The notes: generated by a model not told the origin, from the letters alone. Numbered from the stretch's first letter, positions 6,762 through 14,983 are shown. The stretch: 40,350 nt of DNA from Planctomycetales bacterium (GCA_022615575.1 JAKEGM010000043.1:1-40350); one strand, 5' to 3'. Numbers and translations: made by a program.

Positions 6762-8180
6762 TCACTCAACCGTGTGCAGGACCAGAGCGCTGCGGGTTTT
6801 TTTCGACAGCACCGCCAGCGGGGGAATCAGCAAAACCGTGTCGCCCTTCTGCGCCCAGCGGTTTTTGCGAAGCAGGGTTTCCACACCGTCAATCCACTGT
6901 TCATACGAGCCGGCGGCAGGATACCCAACGCTGACCATTCCATAACACAGGGCCAATTGGCGGGCCAGACCCGTATCGGCGGACAGGGACACAATCGGCA
7001 CATCCACGCGGACCTTGCTGAGCAGGCCGGCCAACTGCCCTGTCTGGGTGCTGACGACGATGCAGGCAACCTTGACCTCATCCAGCATATCGCCCACCGC
7101 GCGGGCAATGGCGGCCTTGGCGGCCAGTTCGGGGGCGGTATCCATCCGTGAACGCGGATGGCCGGACGCATCCAGAAACCGCTCGGTGGTCGTGCAGATA
7201 TGCGACAGCGCCGCCACTGCCGCCAGGGGATGTTTGCCGACGGCCGTTTCGCCGGAAAGCATGATCGCGTCGGCATTGTCCATCACGGCGTTGGCAATGT
7301 CGGTGGCTTCGGCCCGCGTCGGAGAGGGGTTTTCAATCATGGACTGCAAGACCTGCGTGGCGACGATGGCCGGCCTGGCGAACCGGCGGCACAGCGCGGT
7401 AATCTTCTTTTGCACCAGCGGCACCTGCGCCAGGTCCATTTCCACGCCCATATCGCCCCGCGCAATCAGAATCGCATCGGATGCATGGATAATCGATTCG
7501 ATATTCTCGACCGCCAGGGGCTTTTCGATTTTTGCAACAACGCGGATGCGCGACCCCCTGGAGGCCAGATACTCTTTCAATCGCCGGATTTCATCGGCCT
7601 TCTGGACAAAACTGAGGGCCAGGTAATCCAGCTTGTTTTCAATCGCCCAGTCCACACACTGCCAGTCCTTTTCGGTGATCGGCTGTATGGAAAGCAGGGT
7701 ATCGGGCAGGTTGATGCCCTTGCGGCTGGAGACCGGCCCGCCCACCAGCACCTTGCAGCGGATGCCGGCGGCGCTTTTTTCGAGCGCGCTCAGGACAATC
7801 TGCCCGTCGTCAATCAGAATTCGGTGGCCGGCGCGGACATCCCCGGCCAAAGCAACGCAATCGGTTGTCAGATGCGCGGCATTGCCGACCCCATCGCCGA
7901 CCGACAGCGTCACCACGGCATCCGCCGCAAGGACGGTGTTCGGCTCCACCTGCCCCAGGCGTATCTTCGGGCCGCACAAATCGCCCATGACGGCGATTTC
8001 ATACGGCAGCACACCGCGAACCCGGCTGATTTGCTCAAGGGTTTGGGCGTGCGTTTGAAATGTGCCGTGCGAAAAATTCAGCCGGAATACCGAAACGCCC
8101 TGCCGGACAAGCGGTTCCATAATCGCGGCGGTCGAGGAGGCCGGCCCCAGCGTGGCGACAATACTTGTTTTGGTCTGCAT
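6762..8180 (-). CDS. pyk: Pyruvate kinase
   Basis: Transfers phosphate from phosphoenolpyruvate to ADP at the end of glycolysis, in the cytoplasm. It has 472 residues, the usual bacterial length. Diagnostic segments appear in order: KTSIVATLGPAS at the N-terminus, FRLNFSHG, the PK-specific B domain around residues 65-165, VVAKIEKP with the catalytic Lys of the pyruvate kinase signature, ARGDMGVEMDLAQVP, ATQVLQSMIENPSPTRAE, and DAIMLSGETAVGKHP. A C-terminal domain follows. The start ATG has AAAGGA eight or nine bases upstream. It is monocistronic, convergent with the protease gene and divergent from the 8376 gene. Confidence 0.97.
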   Translation of the reverse strand: MQTKTSIVATLGPASSTAAIMEPLVRQGVSVFRLNFSHGTFQTHAQTLEQISRVRGVLPYEIAVMGDLCGPKIRLGQVEPNTVLAADAVVTLSVGDGVGNAAHLTTDCVALAGDVRAGHRILIDDGQIVLSALEKSAAGIRCKVLVGGPVSSRKGINLPDTLLSIQPITEKDWQCVDWAIENKLDYLALSFVQKADEIRRLKEYLASRGSRIRVVAKIEKPLAVENIESIIHASDAILIARGDMGVEMDLAQVPLVQKKITALCRRFARPAIVATQVLQSMIENPSPTRAEATDIANAVMDNADAIMLSGETAVGKHPLAAVAALSHICTTTERFLDASGHPRSRMDTAPELAAKAAIARAVGDMLDEVKVACIVVSTQTGQLAGLLSKVRVDVPIVSLSADTGLARQLALCYGMVSVGYPAAGSYEQWIDGVETLLRKNRWAQKGDTVLLIPPLAVLSKKTRSALVLHTVE

Positions 8181-8324
8181 AAACTTCGTCCTTTCGGGTA
8201 AACGGCGGGGCGATTTTCAGCGTTCAACGACGCATAATTATCCCCTTTTCTGCCGAAAAACCTGAGTTTATCGTACACGCCACCCGATAGTCCATCAATA
8301 AAATTATTTCTTTCATACACAGGC

Positions 8325-8330
8325 TTGACA
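8325..8330 (+). promoter_or_regulatory. Isolated consensus -35 box upstream of the 8376 gene
   Basis: A perfect TTGACA is followed by a very AT-rich stretch (TTTATTTATTATATTTTATG). No good -10 box sits at 16-18 bp; the nearest candidates are 11-15 bp away. The location, 46 bp before the start codon, suits a promoter, but the spacing is poor. Confidence 0.3.
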
Positions 8331-8375
8331 TTTATTTATTATATTTTATGCGGATGACAGTATATGAGGTGAAAT

Positions 8376-8999
8376 ATGCCGATACGACGCGAAGATAAAG
8401 AGTTTATTCAGTCCCTGTCCCTGTTTGGCGCCCTGTTCGGGGCCTGCATGGGAGTGTTTGCGGTGGTGCGTTTATCCGACCGCGCCCATCAGACCTATGC
8501 GAAACAAACCCAGACGCATCAGGAGCAGGCCGCCCTGCTGAAATTGAGCGATACCCTCTTAAAACCGAGTGTCGAACCGATTATTGACAAAGAGGTTCTG
8601 ACACGGGTACAGGACCAAATGCCGCAGACGGAGGACAAAATCGTTCCCGTCAAAAGTTTCTGGCTTGACCTCCCCCGCTGGGGCTATTGGGGGCTTTGTG
8701 CCGGCGGCTGCCTGGCAGGCGTTTTTGCCGGGTATGGTACGGTCTGGGCAACCGGCTGGGCGGGTTCCATTTTTATCTATTATTTCATTCGCCTGCTGTA
8801 CAAGGGCATTCGCAAAACAACTCCCCATCTGGCCGCCGCTCAGCAGGTCGGGGCAAACGGATCGTTTTCGCCGTCTTACGGGATGCCGCATCATCGCGAT
8901 GACACCCGCCTGCTTCCCACGATTGTCAAGCTGTCGTTTCTGCTTCTGTTTGTGCTGGGCATTCTGGCGGCGGTCGTCTGGCGCCTGACCGCCCCCTAA
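8376..8999 (+). CDS. Hypothetical integral membrane protein
   Basis: A 207-residue protein with hydrophobic segments at about residues 12-30, 93-112, 117-136 and 183-203. A charged, probably extramembrane stretch lies between the first and second (residues 35-90). GAGGTG lies five bases before the ATG. The glycine-rich second segment (GLCAGGCLAGVFAGYG) suggests tight helix packing. I do not recognise a family. It stands alone between the divergent pyk and the convergent ATP-grasp gene. Confidence 0.65.
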   Translation: MPIRREDKEFIQSLSLFGALFGACMGVFAVVRLSDRAHQTYAKQTQTHQEQAALLKLSDTLLKPSVEPIIDKEVLTRVQDQMPQTEDKIVPVKSFWLDLPRWGYWGLCAGGCLAGVFAGYGTVWATGWAGSIFIYYFIRLLYKGIRKTTPHLAAAQQVGANGSFSPSYGMPHHRDDTRLLPTIVKLSFLLLFVLGILAAVVWRLTAP

Positions 9000-9040
9000 C
9001 AGGCAATTGGGCGTTTCCCGCAGACAGGGGGAGGGGAATT

Positions 9041-10015
9041 TTAATCCGATCGGAGGGGCCAGTCAGGACGGATGATTTCGTCCTGCTTGAGCATACAAAC
9101 ACCGGATGGGCAGGAGCCGATATCCGGCTTCAGGTCCCGGCCATTTCGCATTGCGATAATTTTCTTGCAGAAGTCCGCCCCTGCCAAGTGTGAGCAGGGA
9201 TAGCCGCCGCCGAACCGGGGGTTTATTTCGAGCAGTTTTATGCCTTCTTTGTCTTCTATCGCATCAACATCTGCCGGCCCGACCAGTTTCATGCAGGACA
9301 GCAGTTTCGTGCCGAATTCAATCATGGCCGAATCATTAACACTGACGGCTTTGTCCGTTTCGCCGGCACGCATCGACAGTTTCTTTTTGCAATAGACGCT
9401 GACGGGACGGCCCTGGCAGTCGCCGAACAGGTCATAGCCATATTCGATGCCCGCAACAAATTCCTGTATCATCGGCTCGCGAACGGCCTCGACAGCCGCT
9501 TCAATCTGGAGTTTGTCATAGCACCGGGTGATGTCAATCGAGGCGCTGCCCCGCCGGGGTTTGACCAGCAGCGGCCAGTTCACCTGGCGGGCATCCAGCG
9601 ATTCCATGGCCTCTTCGACCGTCAAAAACGCCAAAGGGGTGCCCAAACCGTGGACTTTAGCAAACTGGCAGGTAAGGTATTTATCGGACGCCACCGCAAT
9701 CGTTTCGGCCGGCGAAAGCACAATCATAACCCCTTCCTTTTCAAAGGCCTGCCGCCAGCCGCTCAATACCTCTAATTCGGGGTCTATTAAGGGCACAACG
9801 ATGTCTATCCGGTTTGTCCTGCACAAATCCAGCAAGGCCTTTGGATAATGATCCTTTTTGACCTCCGGCAGGATGGCGGTTCCATCGCAATAGGCAAAAG
9901 CGGGCGCAAAAGGACTGCTGTCGGCACCCCAGACCTGACCTGCGGGTCCAAGGGCTTCCTTGAAGTACTTGACGAGATAACCTCGTCTGCCTACTGAGGA
10001 TAGTAAGATTTTCAT
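9041..10015 (-). CDS. ATP-grasp enzyme (carbamoyl-phosphate-synthase large-subunit-like)
   Basis: About 324 residues from the preferred ATG at 10015 (MKILLSSVGRRGYL); the track start is a GTG twelve codons earlier with no better ribosome-binding site. N-terminal Rossmann-like pre-ATP-grasp domain (RRGYLVKYFKEA...WGADSSPFAPAF). The ATP-grasp core includes WPLLVKPRRGSASIDI (nucleotide-binding Lys), IQEFVAGIEYGYDLFGD and IKLLEINPRFGGGYP (metal-binding Glu and Asn). Family members ligate a carboxylate to an amine or thiol through an acyl phosphate; the substrate cannot be read. Relatives often occur beside polysaccharide genes, where they may add amino-acyl groups. It is divergent from the phosphoglycosyltransferase gene 10194. 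Confidence 0.85.
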   Translation of the reverse strand: MKILLSSVGRRGYLVKYFKEALGPAGQVWGADSSPFAPAFAYCDGTAILPEVKKDHYPKALLDLCRTNRIDIVVPLIDPELEVLSGWRQAFEKEGVMIVLSPAETIAVASDKYLTCQFAKVHGLGTPLAFLTVEEAMESLDARQVNWPLLVKPRRGSASIDITRCYDKLQIEAAVEAVREPMIQEFVAGIEYGYDLFGDCQGRPVSVYCKKKLSMRAGETDKAVSVNDSAMIEFGTKLLSCMKLVGPADVDAIEDKEGIKLLEINPRFGGGYPCSHLAGADFCKKIIAMRNGRDLKPDIGSCPSGVCMLKQDEIIRPDWPLRSD

Positions 10016-10193
10016 GGCACCGGTACAATTAATTGAGTTGCCCACAGAGATATCTTCGTCAAAATTTAACCGTAAATTCAGATGATTTCAACTGATTTTT
10101 GTCGATAAATACGTATGGACTTTTGATGCGAATCGATTTACACTGCCCGTGCGCGTTAAATCGGAAAAATCAGTTTTGGGCGGATGAGAACGT

Positions 10194-11318
10194 ATGATTT
10201 TCAGTGAATTTGTGGGGCCCCAGAAGTCGTTGAGCTGGGCGTTTCAGTTCTGGCCGGTGTTGGCGTATTCGTTTGTCGTCGCACTGGCGGCAACGTGGCT
10301 GTGCAAAAAGATTGCATTGAAACTGGGGATTGTGGACAGGCCCAACGCCACCGTCAAAACCCACAAGGAGCCGGTGGCCTACTTAGGGGGCGTGGGGATT
10401 TTAGCCGGGCTGGTAGTAGGAATACTGGCAGGGATTGTGCTGCTGAAGGATACGGAGGTGTTCGACACCTGTTTGAAACAGTTGCTGGGGATATTGGCGG
10501 GTGGGAGCATCGCCTGCTTTGTGGGATTGGTCGATGACATTCTCGACATCCGGCCCTGGCAGAAGTTTCTGGGGCAGTTTGTCGCAGCCACCGCCCTGCT
10601 GTACGTCGGGATCCGGCCGGGGCTGCATTATACAACTGTGTATTTCGGCTGGACTATCTCGCTGACAATAGAGCTGATTTTGGGAATCCCGATTGTCGTT
10701 TTCTTTGTTTTGGGGGCAACCAATTCGCTGAACCTGCTGGATGGGCTGGACGGCCTGTGCGGCGGGGTTACAGCTATTATTACCATCGCCCTGCTGTTGC
10801 TGTCAATCCACCGCGCCACGTGGGGATTCAGCGAAACAGGGGATCCGGTGCGGATAATTGTATGCCTTGGACTCGTGGGCGGGGTGCTGGGGTTTCTGCC
10901 GTTCAATCGCCATCCGGCCAAAATCTTTATGGGAGATGCGGGCAGTATGCTGCTGGGATTTGTGGTTGCGGCCCTGATGATCCTGTTCGCCGAACAGGTG
11001 CCGAGGTGGTGGATGGCGTCGATTGTCATTTTCGGATTGCCGATTCTGGATACGGCAACGGCGCTGGTGCGGCGATTCATCAACCAAAAACCCCTTTTCG
11101 TTTCCGACCGGGGACATATTTATGACCAGATGATGGACCGGGGACTTCCGCTGAAAAAGACCGTTGCGATCTGCTACGGACTGGCGGGATTGTATGCGTT
11201 CGTCGGGCTGGCGATGAGCCAGATTCGCACATGGTATGCGGTGGTTGTGTATCTGCTGGTTGTCGCTGTTTCAGCGTTTGTGATTTGGAAGAAGGGCTTT
11301 TTGAAGTTTAACAAGTAG
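10194..11318 (+). CDS. WecA/TagO/MraY-type polyprenyl-phosphate phosphoglycosyltransferase
   Basis: Transfers a (HexNAc) phosphate from a UDP-sugar to undecaprenyl phosphate, starting a lipid-linked glycan. 374 residues with about ten membrane segments. Recognised cytoplasmic loops: KTHKEPVAYLGGVGI near residue 60, CFVGLVDDILDIRPWQKFL (the Asp-Asp motif), NSLNLLDGLDGLCGGV, and FNRHPAKIFMGDAGSM (catalytic Asp). The last loop reads SDRGHIYDQMMDRG, where WecA-like enzymes typically have HxHH, so the histidine cluster is reduced to one His. The stop codon TAG at 11316-11318 lies in a heptamer array. It may make the lipid carrier for the cluster to the right, or serve a cell-wall-type glycan. Confidence 0.9.
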   Translation: MIFSEFVGPQKSLSWAFQFWPVLAYSFVVALAATWLCKKIALKLGIVDRPNATVKTHKEPVAYLGGVGILAGLVVGILAGIVLLKDTEVFDTCLKQLLGILAGGSIACFVGLVDDILDIRPWQKFLGQFVAATALLYVGIRPGLHYTTVYFGWTISLTIELILGIPIVVFFVLGATNSLNLLDGLDGLCGGVTAIITIALLLLSIHRATWGFSETGDPVRIIVCLGLVGGVLGFLPFNRHPAKIFMGDAGSMLLGFVVAALMILFAEQVPRWWMASIVIFGLPILDTATALVRRFINQKPLFVSDRGHIYDQMMDRGLPLKKTVAICYGLAGLYAFVGLAMSQIRTWYAVVVYLLVVAVSAFVIWKKGFLKFNK

Positions 11319-11344
11319 CTGTTAGCTGTCAGCTTTTAGCGAAA
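11317..11344. repeat. Heptamer array b (AGCTGNN type) at a convergent gene junction
   Basis: Four 7-bp units in register: AGCTGTT, AGCTGTC, AGCTTTT, AGCGAAA. The array fills the 10-bp gap between two convergent genes and extends into both. The TAG stop of the phosphoglycosyltransferase and the TGA stop of the acetyltransferase both lie in repeat sequence. Confidence 0.75.
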
Positions 11345-11952
11345 TGATCCGTTCGGACAACATAGACATTGCTGACAATGCCGTGGTTTTCAATATGAGC
11401 AACCGTCTTGAAACCAAATTTTTCATACATTTTGTTAATGGGACCGATGGTGACAGCGGCCAGAATTTTTAACTCTTGAATCCCCCTTTTTTGACATTCA
11501 TTAAAGCCCATTTCGACGAATCGGGTTGCCAAACCATGCCCTCTGGCCTCGGGCGATACAGACATCGACAGAAACTCGGCTTCCGGGAATTGGTATTTCT
11601 TAATGCGGCTGGGATAAAAAAGGGTTTCAAAAACCTTCTGGATTATCCTCCACGAAACCAACTTTCTAAACAAAAGAAAGGCAAATTGAAATCCATTTTT
11701 CTTCATGATTGATTTATAAAGTCCCTTCAGATTTGCCGTAAACGTCGCAAACCCAACCACCTTGCCTTCTTTGACCGCAACATACCCAAAGCTCTGCGGG
11801 TCTTGCGCAATCGCCCGATACAAAGCGGTTACAAAATCAATCCCCAGAGAACTGATAAAACCCTGATTAATCCCTTCGATGTGAAGCCGTGCGGCTTCTT
11901 GAGCATACTCGGGGGTTAATGAAACAATTTGCACCACATTATTTTCCGGCAT
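11329..11952 (-). CDS. GNAT-family N-acetyltransferase
   Basis: 207 residues with the GNAT core: GKVVGFATFTANL, then SVSPEARGHGLATRFVEM carrying the acetyl-CoA pyrophosphate loop (RGHGLA), then a final strand-helix unit ending MYEKFGFKTVAHIE. A 60-residue helical insertion (residues about 75-125) separates the early strands, which is unusual but seen in some family members. The acceptor cannot be told; an amino sugar or a small amine is plausible in this setting. AAGGA lies eight bases before the ATG. It is the last gene of the minus-strand series, and its stop codon is in heptamer array b. Confidence 0.85.
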   Translation of the reverse strand: MPENNVVQIVSLTPEYAQEAARLHIEGINQGFISSLGIDFVTALYRAIAQDPQSFGYVAVKEGKVVGFATFTANLKGLYKSIMKKNGFQFAFLLFRKLVSWRIIQKVFETLFYPSRIKKYQFPEAEFLSMSVSPEARGHGLATRFVEMGFNECQKRGIQELKILAAVTIGPINKMYEKFGFKTVAHIENHGIVSNVYVVRTDHFAKS

Positions 11953-11974
11953 AACGTTATCCTTCAGGTAATCC

Positions 11975-13207
11975 TTATTTTCCTACAATAAAACAGACGT
12001 TGGTGGTGGCGGAGCCGCCGATGTTGAGCGTGGCGACGCGGCGGGCGTTTTTGACCTGGTATTCGCCGGCGGTGCCGGTCACCTGCTTGTAGGCATCCAG
12101 CAGCTGCCGCACGCCGGTAGCACCGACGGGATGGCCGCAGCCGATCAGCCCGCCGGATGGATTGATGGGCAGCTTGCCGCCTAACTCAATCACGCCCTCC
12201 TCAATCGCCCGCCAGCTTTGGCCGGGGGCGGTCAGACCGAAGTGGTCGATGGCCATATACTCCGATGTCGTAAAGCAGTCGTGCGTTTCGATGGCGTCCA
12301 GGTCCCAGCAATCCTTAAGACCTGCGCGGCTGTACGCATCGGTGATGGCCTTGCGGGTCCAGGGCAGGACAAACGGCTGATTTTCGGATTCGGCCACTTT
12401 AGCGGAAAATTCCATCGGGGCAGTCGTCTGCCCCCAGCCCTGAATATACGGAATGGATTCCAGCGTGATACCGCAGCGTCTGGCGTATTCGGCGGCAAAC
12501 GGTGCCGAGGCCATATACATACAGACCGCCCCGTCGGTAATCTGCGAGCAGTCGGTTACTTTAATCCGGCCGGAAACGGTGGAATTATATTGGCCTTTTG
12601 AACACGCATGGTCATAGCTCATAAACCAGTCGCGGGTCTGGGCGTTGGGATTCAGTTTGGCGTTGGCGTAGTTAATCGCCGCAATTTGCGCCAGATAAGT
12701 GTCATCCAGGCCAAAGCGTTCCTCATACACGTCGCCCAATTTGCCGAACAGTTTGGGGAAGGGAAACTCCACGCCCGCCGATTCCCGGCTGTACCAGGCG
12801 GCGGTGCCCAGATAATCGCCCCCTTTGGCCGGCGAGGCGGTTTTCATCAGTTCGACGCCAATCAGGGCAATGCAGTCATACATGCCCGCTCGGATATGGG
12901 CCATGGCCGACATGACCGCCAGGGCGCTGGAGGCGCAGGCGCCTTCGAACCGGCTGGTAGGCAGGCCCCGAAACGCCGGGTCAAAATCCACAAAGAACGC
13001 CCCCAAGTGCCCCTGCATGCAGTACAGCTCAGCGGCAAAGTTGCCGATAAAGGCGGCCTTGATGTCGGCCGGCTCGATCCGGGTCGTCCTCAGCGACCCT
13101 TCATACGCCTCGCGCATCATCGCACAGATGTGCTTGTTCTCACGCGCCCAGTTGCGGGCAAAATCGGTCTGATACCCGCCTAAAAGATAGACCTTTTGTT
13201 CACTCAT
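11975..13207 (-). CDS. Thiolase-family acyltransferase (SCP2-type acetyl-CoA acetyltransferase-like)
   Basis: 410 residues. The nucleophilic Cys lies in RFEGACASSALAVMSA (about residue 90). The second active-site region ETHDCFTTSEYMAIDHFG matches the HDxF motif of SCP2-type thiolases, and GGLIGCGHPVGATGVRQL is the C-terminal thiolase signature with its Cys and His. It condenses or cleaves acyl-CoA thioesters; direction and chain length are unknown. The gene follows the four-helix-bundle gene and precedes the GNAT by 22 bp. A 3-hydroxyacyl-CoA dehydrogenase lies 0.5 kb upstream, which suggests a joint fatty-acyl pathway. Its ribosome-binding site (AAGGA) directly abuts heptamer array c. Confidence 0.9.
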   Translation of the reverse strand: MSEQKVYLLGGYQTDFARNWARENKHICAMMREAYEGSLRTTRIEPADIKAAFIGNFAAELYCMQGHLGAFFVDFDPAFRGLPTSRFEGACASSALAVMSAMAHIRAGMYDCIALIGVELMKTASPAKGGDYLGTAAWYSRESAGVEFPFPKLFGKLGDVYEERFGLDDTYLAQIAAINYANAKLNPNAQTRDWFMSYDHACSKGQYNSTVSGRIKVTDCSQITDGAVCMYMASAPFAAEYARRCGITLESIPYIQGWGQTTAPMEFSAKVAESENQPFVLPWTRKAITDAYSRAGLKDCWDLDAIETHDCFTTSEYMAIDHFGLTAPGQSWRAIEEGVIELGGKLPINPSGGLIGCGHPVGATGVRQLLDAYKQVTGTAGEYQVKNARRVATLNIGGSATTNVCFIVGK

Positions 13208-13220
13208 TGCGATAATCCTT

Positions 13221-13255
13221 AGCTTCCAGCGGCCAGCCGCCAGCTTCCAGCAGGA
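13221..13255. repeat. Heptamer array c, left inverted flank of four-helix-bundle gene 1
   Basis: Five units: AGCTTCC, AGCGGCC, AGCCGCC, AGCTTCC, AGCAGGA. AGCGGCCAGC (13228-13237) and CCAGCAGGA (13247-13255) recur as exact reverse complements in array d on the other side of the gene. The 20-mer GCCAGCCGCCAGCTTCCAGC (13232-13251) also occurs inverted at 17590-17609. Confidence 0.85.
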
Positions 13256-13284
13256 AAACTGAACCGGCCGCGATCTTTTTCATT

Positions 13285-13650
13285 TCATTGTCGATTGCTT
13301 TTGCGTACTGTTTTTACAAATGCGGTAAGCATTTTTCGAATTTCAATAACTTCTTTGGAAAGGTTTTGATAGACTTCCTTTTCGATATAGCCCAGTTCCA
13401 TAGATAACAAAAGCAAGTATTCAATCTCATTTAACGAACCCAATGAGATATCCATGAATCGTGTTAATTCCGTCTCGGTTGTCCGTCCGCATCCCTCAGC
13501 AATATTTGTTGGCACGGACACTGCCGCCCGTCTGATCTGCGAGGTCAGGCCATAGTTTTCTTTGGCAGGAAATTTATCCGTAATCTTATACAACAACAGC
13601 GCCAGTTTATGAGAACGCTGCCATGCCTGAATGTTTCGGTAATCCTTCAT
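13285..13650 (-). CDS. Four-helix-bundle protein 1 (23S rRNA intervening-sequence / Avd-like family)
   Basis: 121 residues from MKDYRNIQAWQRSHKLA; the track's longer start reads through array d and the end of the upstream gene. It matches the S23/IVP four-helix-bundle family: the opening 'Y+xIxAWQ+SHxL', the central signature GLTSQIRRAAVSVPTNIAEG, then two further amphipathic helices ending EIRKMLTAFVKTV. The family is found in 23S rRNA intervening sequences and as a relative of the Avd protein of diversity-generating retroelements; it forms pentamers that bind nucleic acid. No reverse transcriptase is present here. A closely similar copy lies at 17134. Heptamer arrays flank it on both sides. 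Confidence 0.9.
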   Translation of the reverse strand: MKDYRNIQAWQRSHKLALLLYKITDKFPAKENYGLTSQIRRAAVSVPTNIAEGCGRTTETELTRFMDISLGSLNEIEYLLLLSMELGYIEKEVYQNLSKEVIEIRKMLTAFVKTVRKSNRQ

Positions 13651-13663
13651 TTTTTCTGGTCCT

Positions 13664-13691
13664 GCTGGTTGCTGGCCGCTGGTCGCTTTTT
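13664..13691. repeat. Heptamer array d, right inverted flank of four-helix-bundle gene 1
   Basis: Four units: GCTGGTT, GCTGGCC, GCTGGTC, GCTTTTT. On the minus strand this reads AGCGACC-AGCGGCC-AGCAACC-AGCAGGA and so mirrors array c. It fills the space between the upstream dehydrogenase stop (13694-13696) and the four-helix-bundle start. The AGGA that ends the array is the only ribosome-binding-site candidate for that gene. Confidence 0.85.
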
Positions 13692-13693
13692 CC

Positions 13694-14977
13694 TCATTTT
13701 GCCGGAAAATACTTACCTGCATTAAAAACATACTGCTCTGAAGTACTGTCCGTTCGCAGCGAGTCCGGCACCGGCAGGTTTTGCGACTGAATCAGTTCAA
13801 TCGCCCGGTCTTTGCCGCCGAGCATATAGACCATCAGGCTGGGACTGGCCCAGTTAAAGCCCGTGCTCATCACCCGGTCGATGCCTTCGATGCCATACCG
13901 CTCATCCGTGACCTGGCCGATCAGCATATACGCATAGGCGATATAGGTCGCCAGCAGCTCATGGACAATATTCGCCTCAGTGCCTTTGGCGGTCAGAATC
14001 GTCTGGAACGCATCGCGGTATCTGCCCAAATGAATCTGGTCTTTGGCCTTTTCGACAAACTGGACGTGCGGGCGGAAGGCGGTAATGTAGCCGCCGCTGG
14101 CCGGGTCGATATACATAAACTCCCCGCTTTCGAGTTTTTTGTAAAAGCCGCCCTTGTCGCGGGTCTTGTTGCCCAGGTGACCGGCGGCGATCATTTTTTC
14201 GACATAGCCGGGCAGCACAAGTTTGTCATGGAACGCATCATCCGTATGGGCCTGCAAGCTGCGGATAATCGCCTTGTGGATATCCAGGCCGACCAGGTCC
14301 AGCGTCGCCAGGGGCGGCATCAGCCGGCCGGTATAGGGGCCGACAAGGTAATCCATCATCTCGATACCGTGTTCAACCGCCAGTTCCGTAATCCGGGCAA
14401 ACAGGACAAACGCAATGCGGTTTCCGGCGAAACCCGCGGTGGGTTTGACGGGGATTACCGCTCGGCGCAGCTTGGCGGCGCAGAAATCCGCCATAACGTC
14501 CACCACCGCCGGATCGGTTTGGGACGTGCCGCAGATCTCGCAGGCGGCCATCTTTCCGGGCGGATTGTAAAAGTGGGTGGAGAGAAAGTTCTTCCGGAAC
14601 GAATGGGAACGCCCTTTGGGCAGCTCGTCCAGAACCAAACTGGAGGTCACGGAGCTGATGACGGAATCGGGGCGGCGCAGGGCGTCCACCTTTTCATAGA
14701 TTGCCTGCTTGACCGCATAATCCTCAGCCACACACTCCAGAATCCAGTCGGCCTGACTGCACGCCTCGGCCAGCAGGGTGTCGTAATCGCCGCAGGTGAT
14801 GTTTTTGGCAATTGTCCCAGAACGGGCCTGCTTCTGGGCACGGGCAAGCCCCTTCTGCGAACCGGCCTGCGTACGGCTTAAAAACCAGACGCCAATATCA
14901 TTCTGGGCCAGCAGCCCGCCCGTCAGTGAACCCACCGTACCGCTGGCGCCGAGAACCGCAACCTTTTGAATTTTCAT
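13694..14977 (-). CDS. 3-hydroxyacyl-CoA dehydrogenase, NAD-dependent
   Basis: 427 residues. Oxidises a 3-hydroxyacyl-CoA to the 3-ketoacyl-CoA. The N-terminal Rossmann fold begins KVAVLGASGTVGS, with Ala-Ser in place of the usual GxG spacing. DWILECVAEDYAVKQAIYEKV is the classic 'xEAVxE' segment. VTSSLVLDEL corresponds to the NTSS loop. STHFYNPPGKM contains the catalytic His, and PTAGFAGNRI begins the C-terminal helical domain. There is no fused enoyl-CoA hydratase. The start ATG is immediately downstream of heptamer array g, whose AAGGG is a weak ribosome-binding site. It likely works with the thiolase 12 kb side; no hydratase or acyl-CoA dehydrogenase is seen in the window. Confidence 0.92.
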   Translation of the reverse strand: MKIQKVAVLGASGTVGSLTGGLLAQNDIGVWFLSRTQAGSQKGLARAQKQARSGTIAKNITCGDYDTLLAEACSQADWILECVAEDYAVKQAIYEKVDALRRPDSVISSVTSSLVLDELPKGRSHSFRKNFLSTHFYNPPGKMAACEICGTSQTDPAVVDVMADFCAAKLRRAVIPVKPTAGFAGNRIAFVLFARITELAVEHGIEMMDYLVGPYTGRLMPPLATLDLVGLDIHKAIIRSLQAHTDDAFHDKLVLPGYVEKMIAAGHLGNKTRDKGGFYKKLESGEFMYIDPASGGYITAFRPHVQFVEKAKDQIHLGRYRDAFQTILTAKGTEANIVHELLATYIAYAYMLIGQVTDERYGIEGIDRVMSTGFNWASPSLMVYMLGGKDRAIELIQSQNLPVPDSLRTDSTSEQYVFNAGKYFPAK

Positions 14978-14983
14978 TTGATT

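Larger units (their letters stand above)
13221..13691 (-). mobile_element. Candidate mobile unit: four-helix-bundle gene 1 between inverted heptamer arrays
   Basis: A 471-bp unit. Read inward, the left end is AGCGGCC-AGCCGCC-AGCTTCC-AGCAGGA and the right end is AGCGGCC-AGCAACC-AGCAGGA. The same outer and inner heptamers are therefore present in inverted orientation with one unit fewer on the right. The only gene inside is the 121-residue four-helix-bundle protein. It sits between the thiolase and 3-hydroxyacyl-CoA dehydrogenase genes, which would otherwise be neighbours. The mobile-element status is inference; no target-site duplication was identified and no transposase is present. Confidence 0.45.

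Noticed and set aside
7158-8201. 347-residue plus-strand ORF
   Set aside because: Shadow of pyruvate kinase, whose diagnostic motifs fix the true strand.
13781-14881. 366-residue plus-strand ORF
   Set aside because: Shadow of the 3-hydroxyacyl-CoA dehydrogenase on the other strand.
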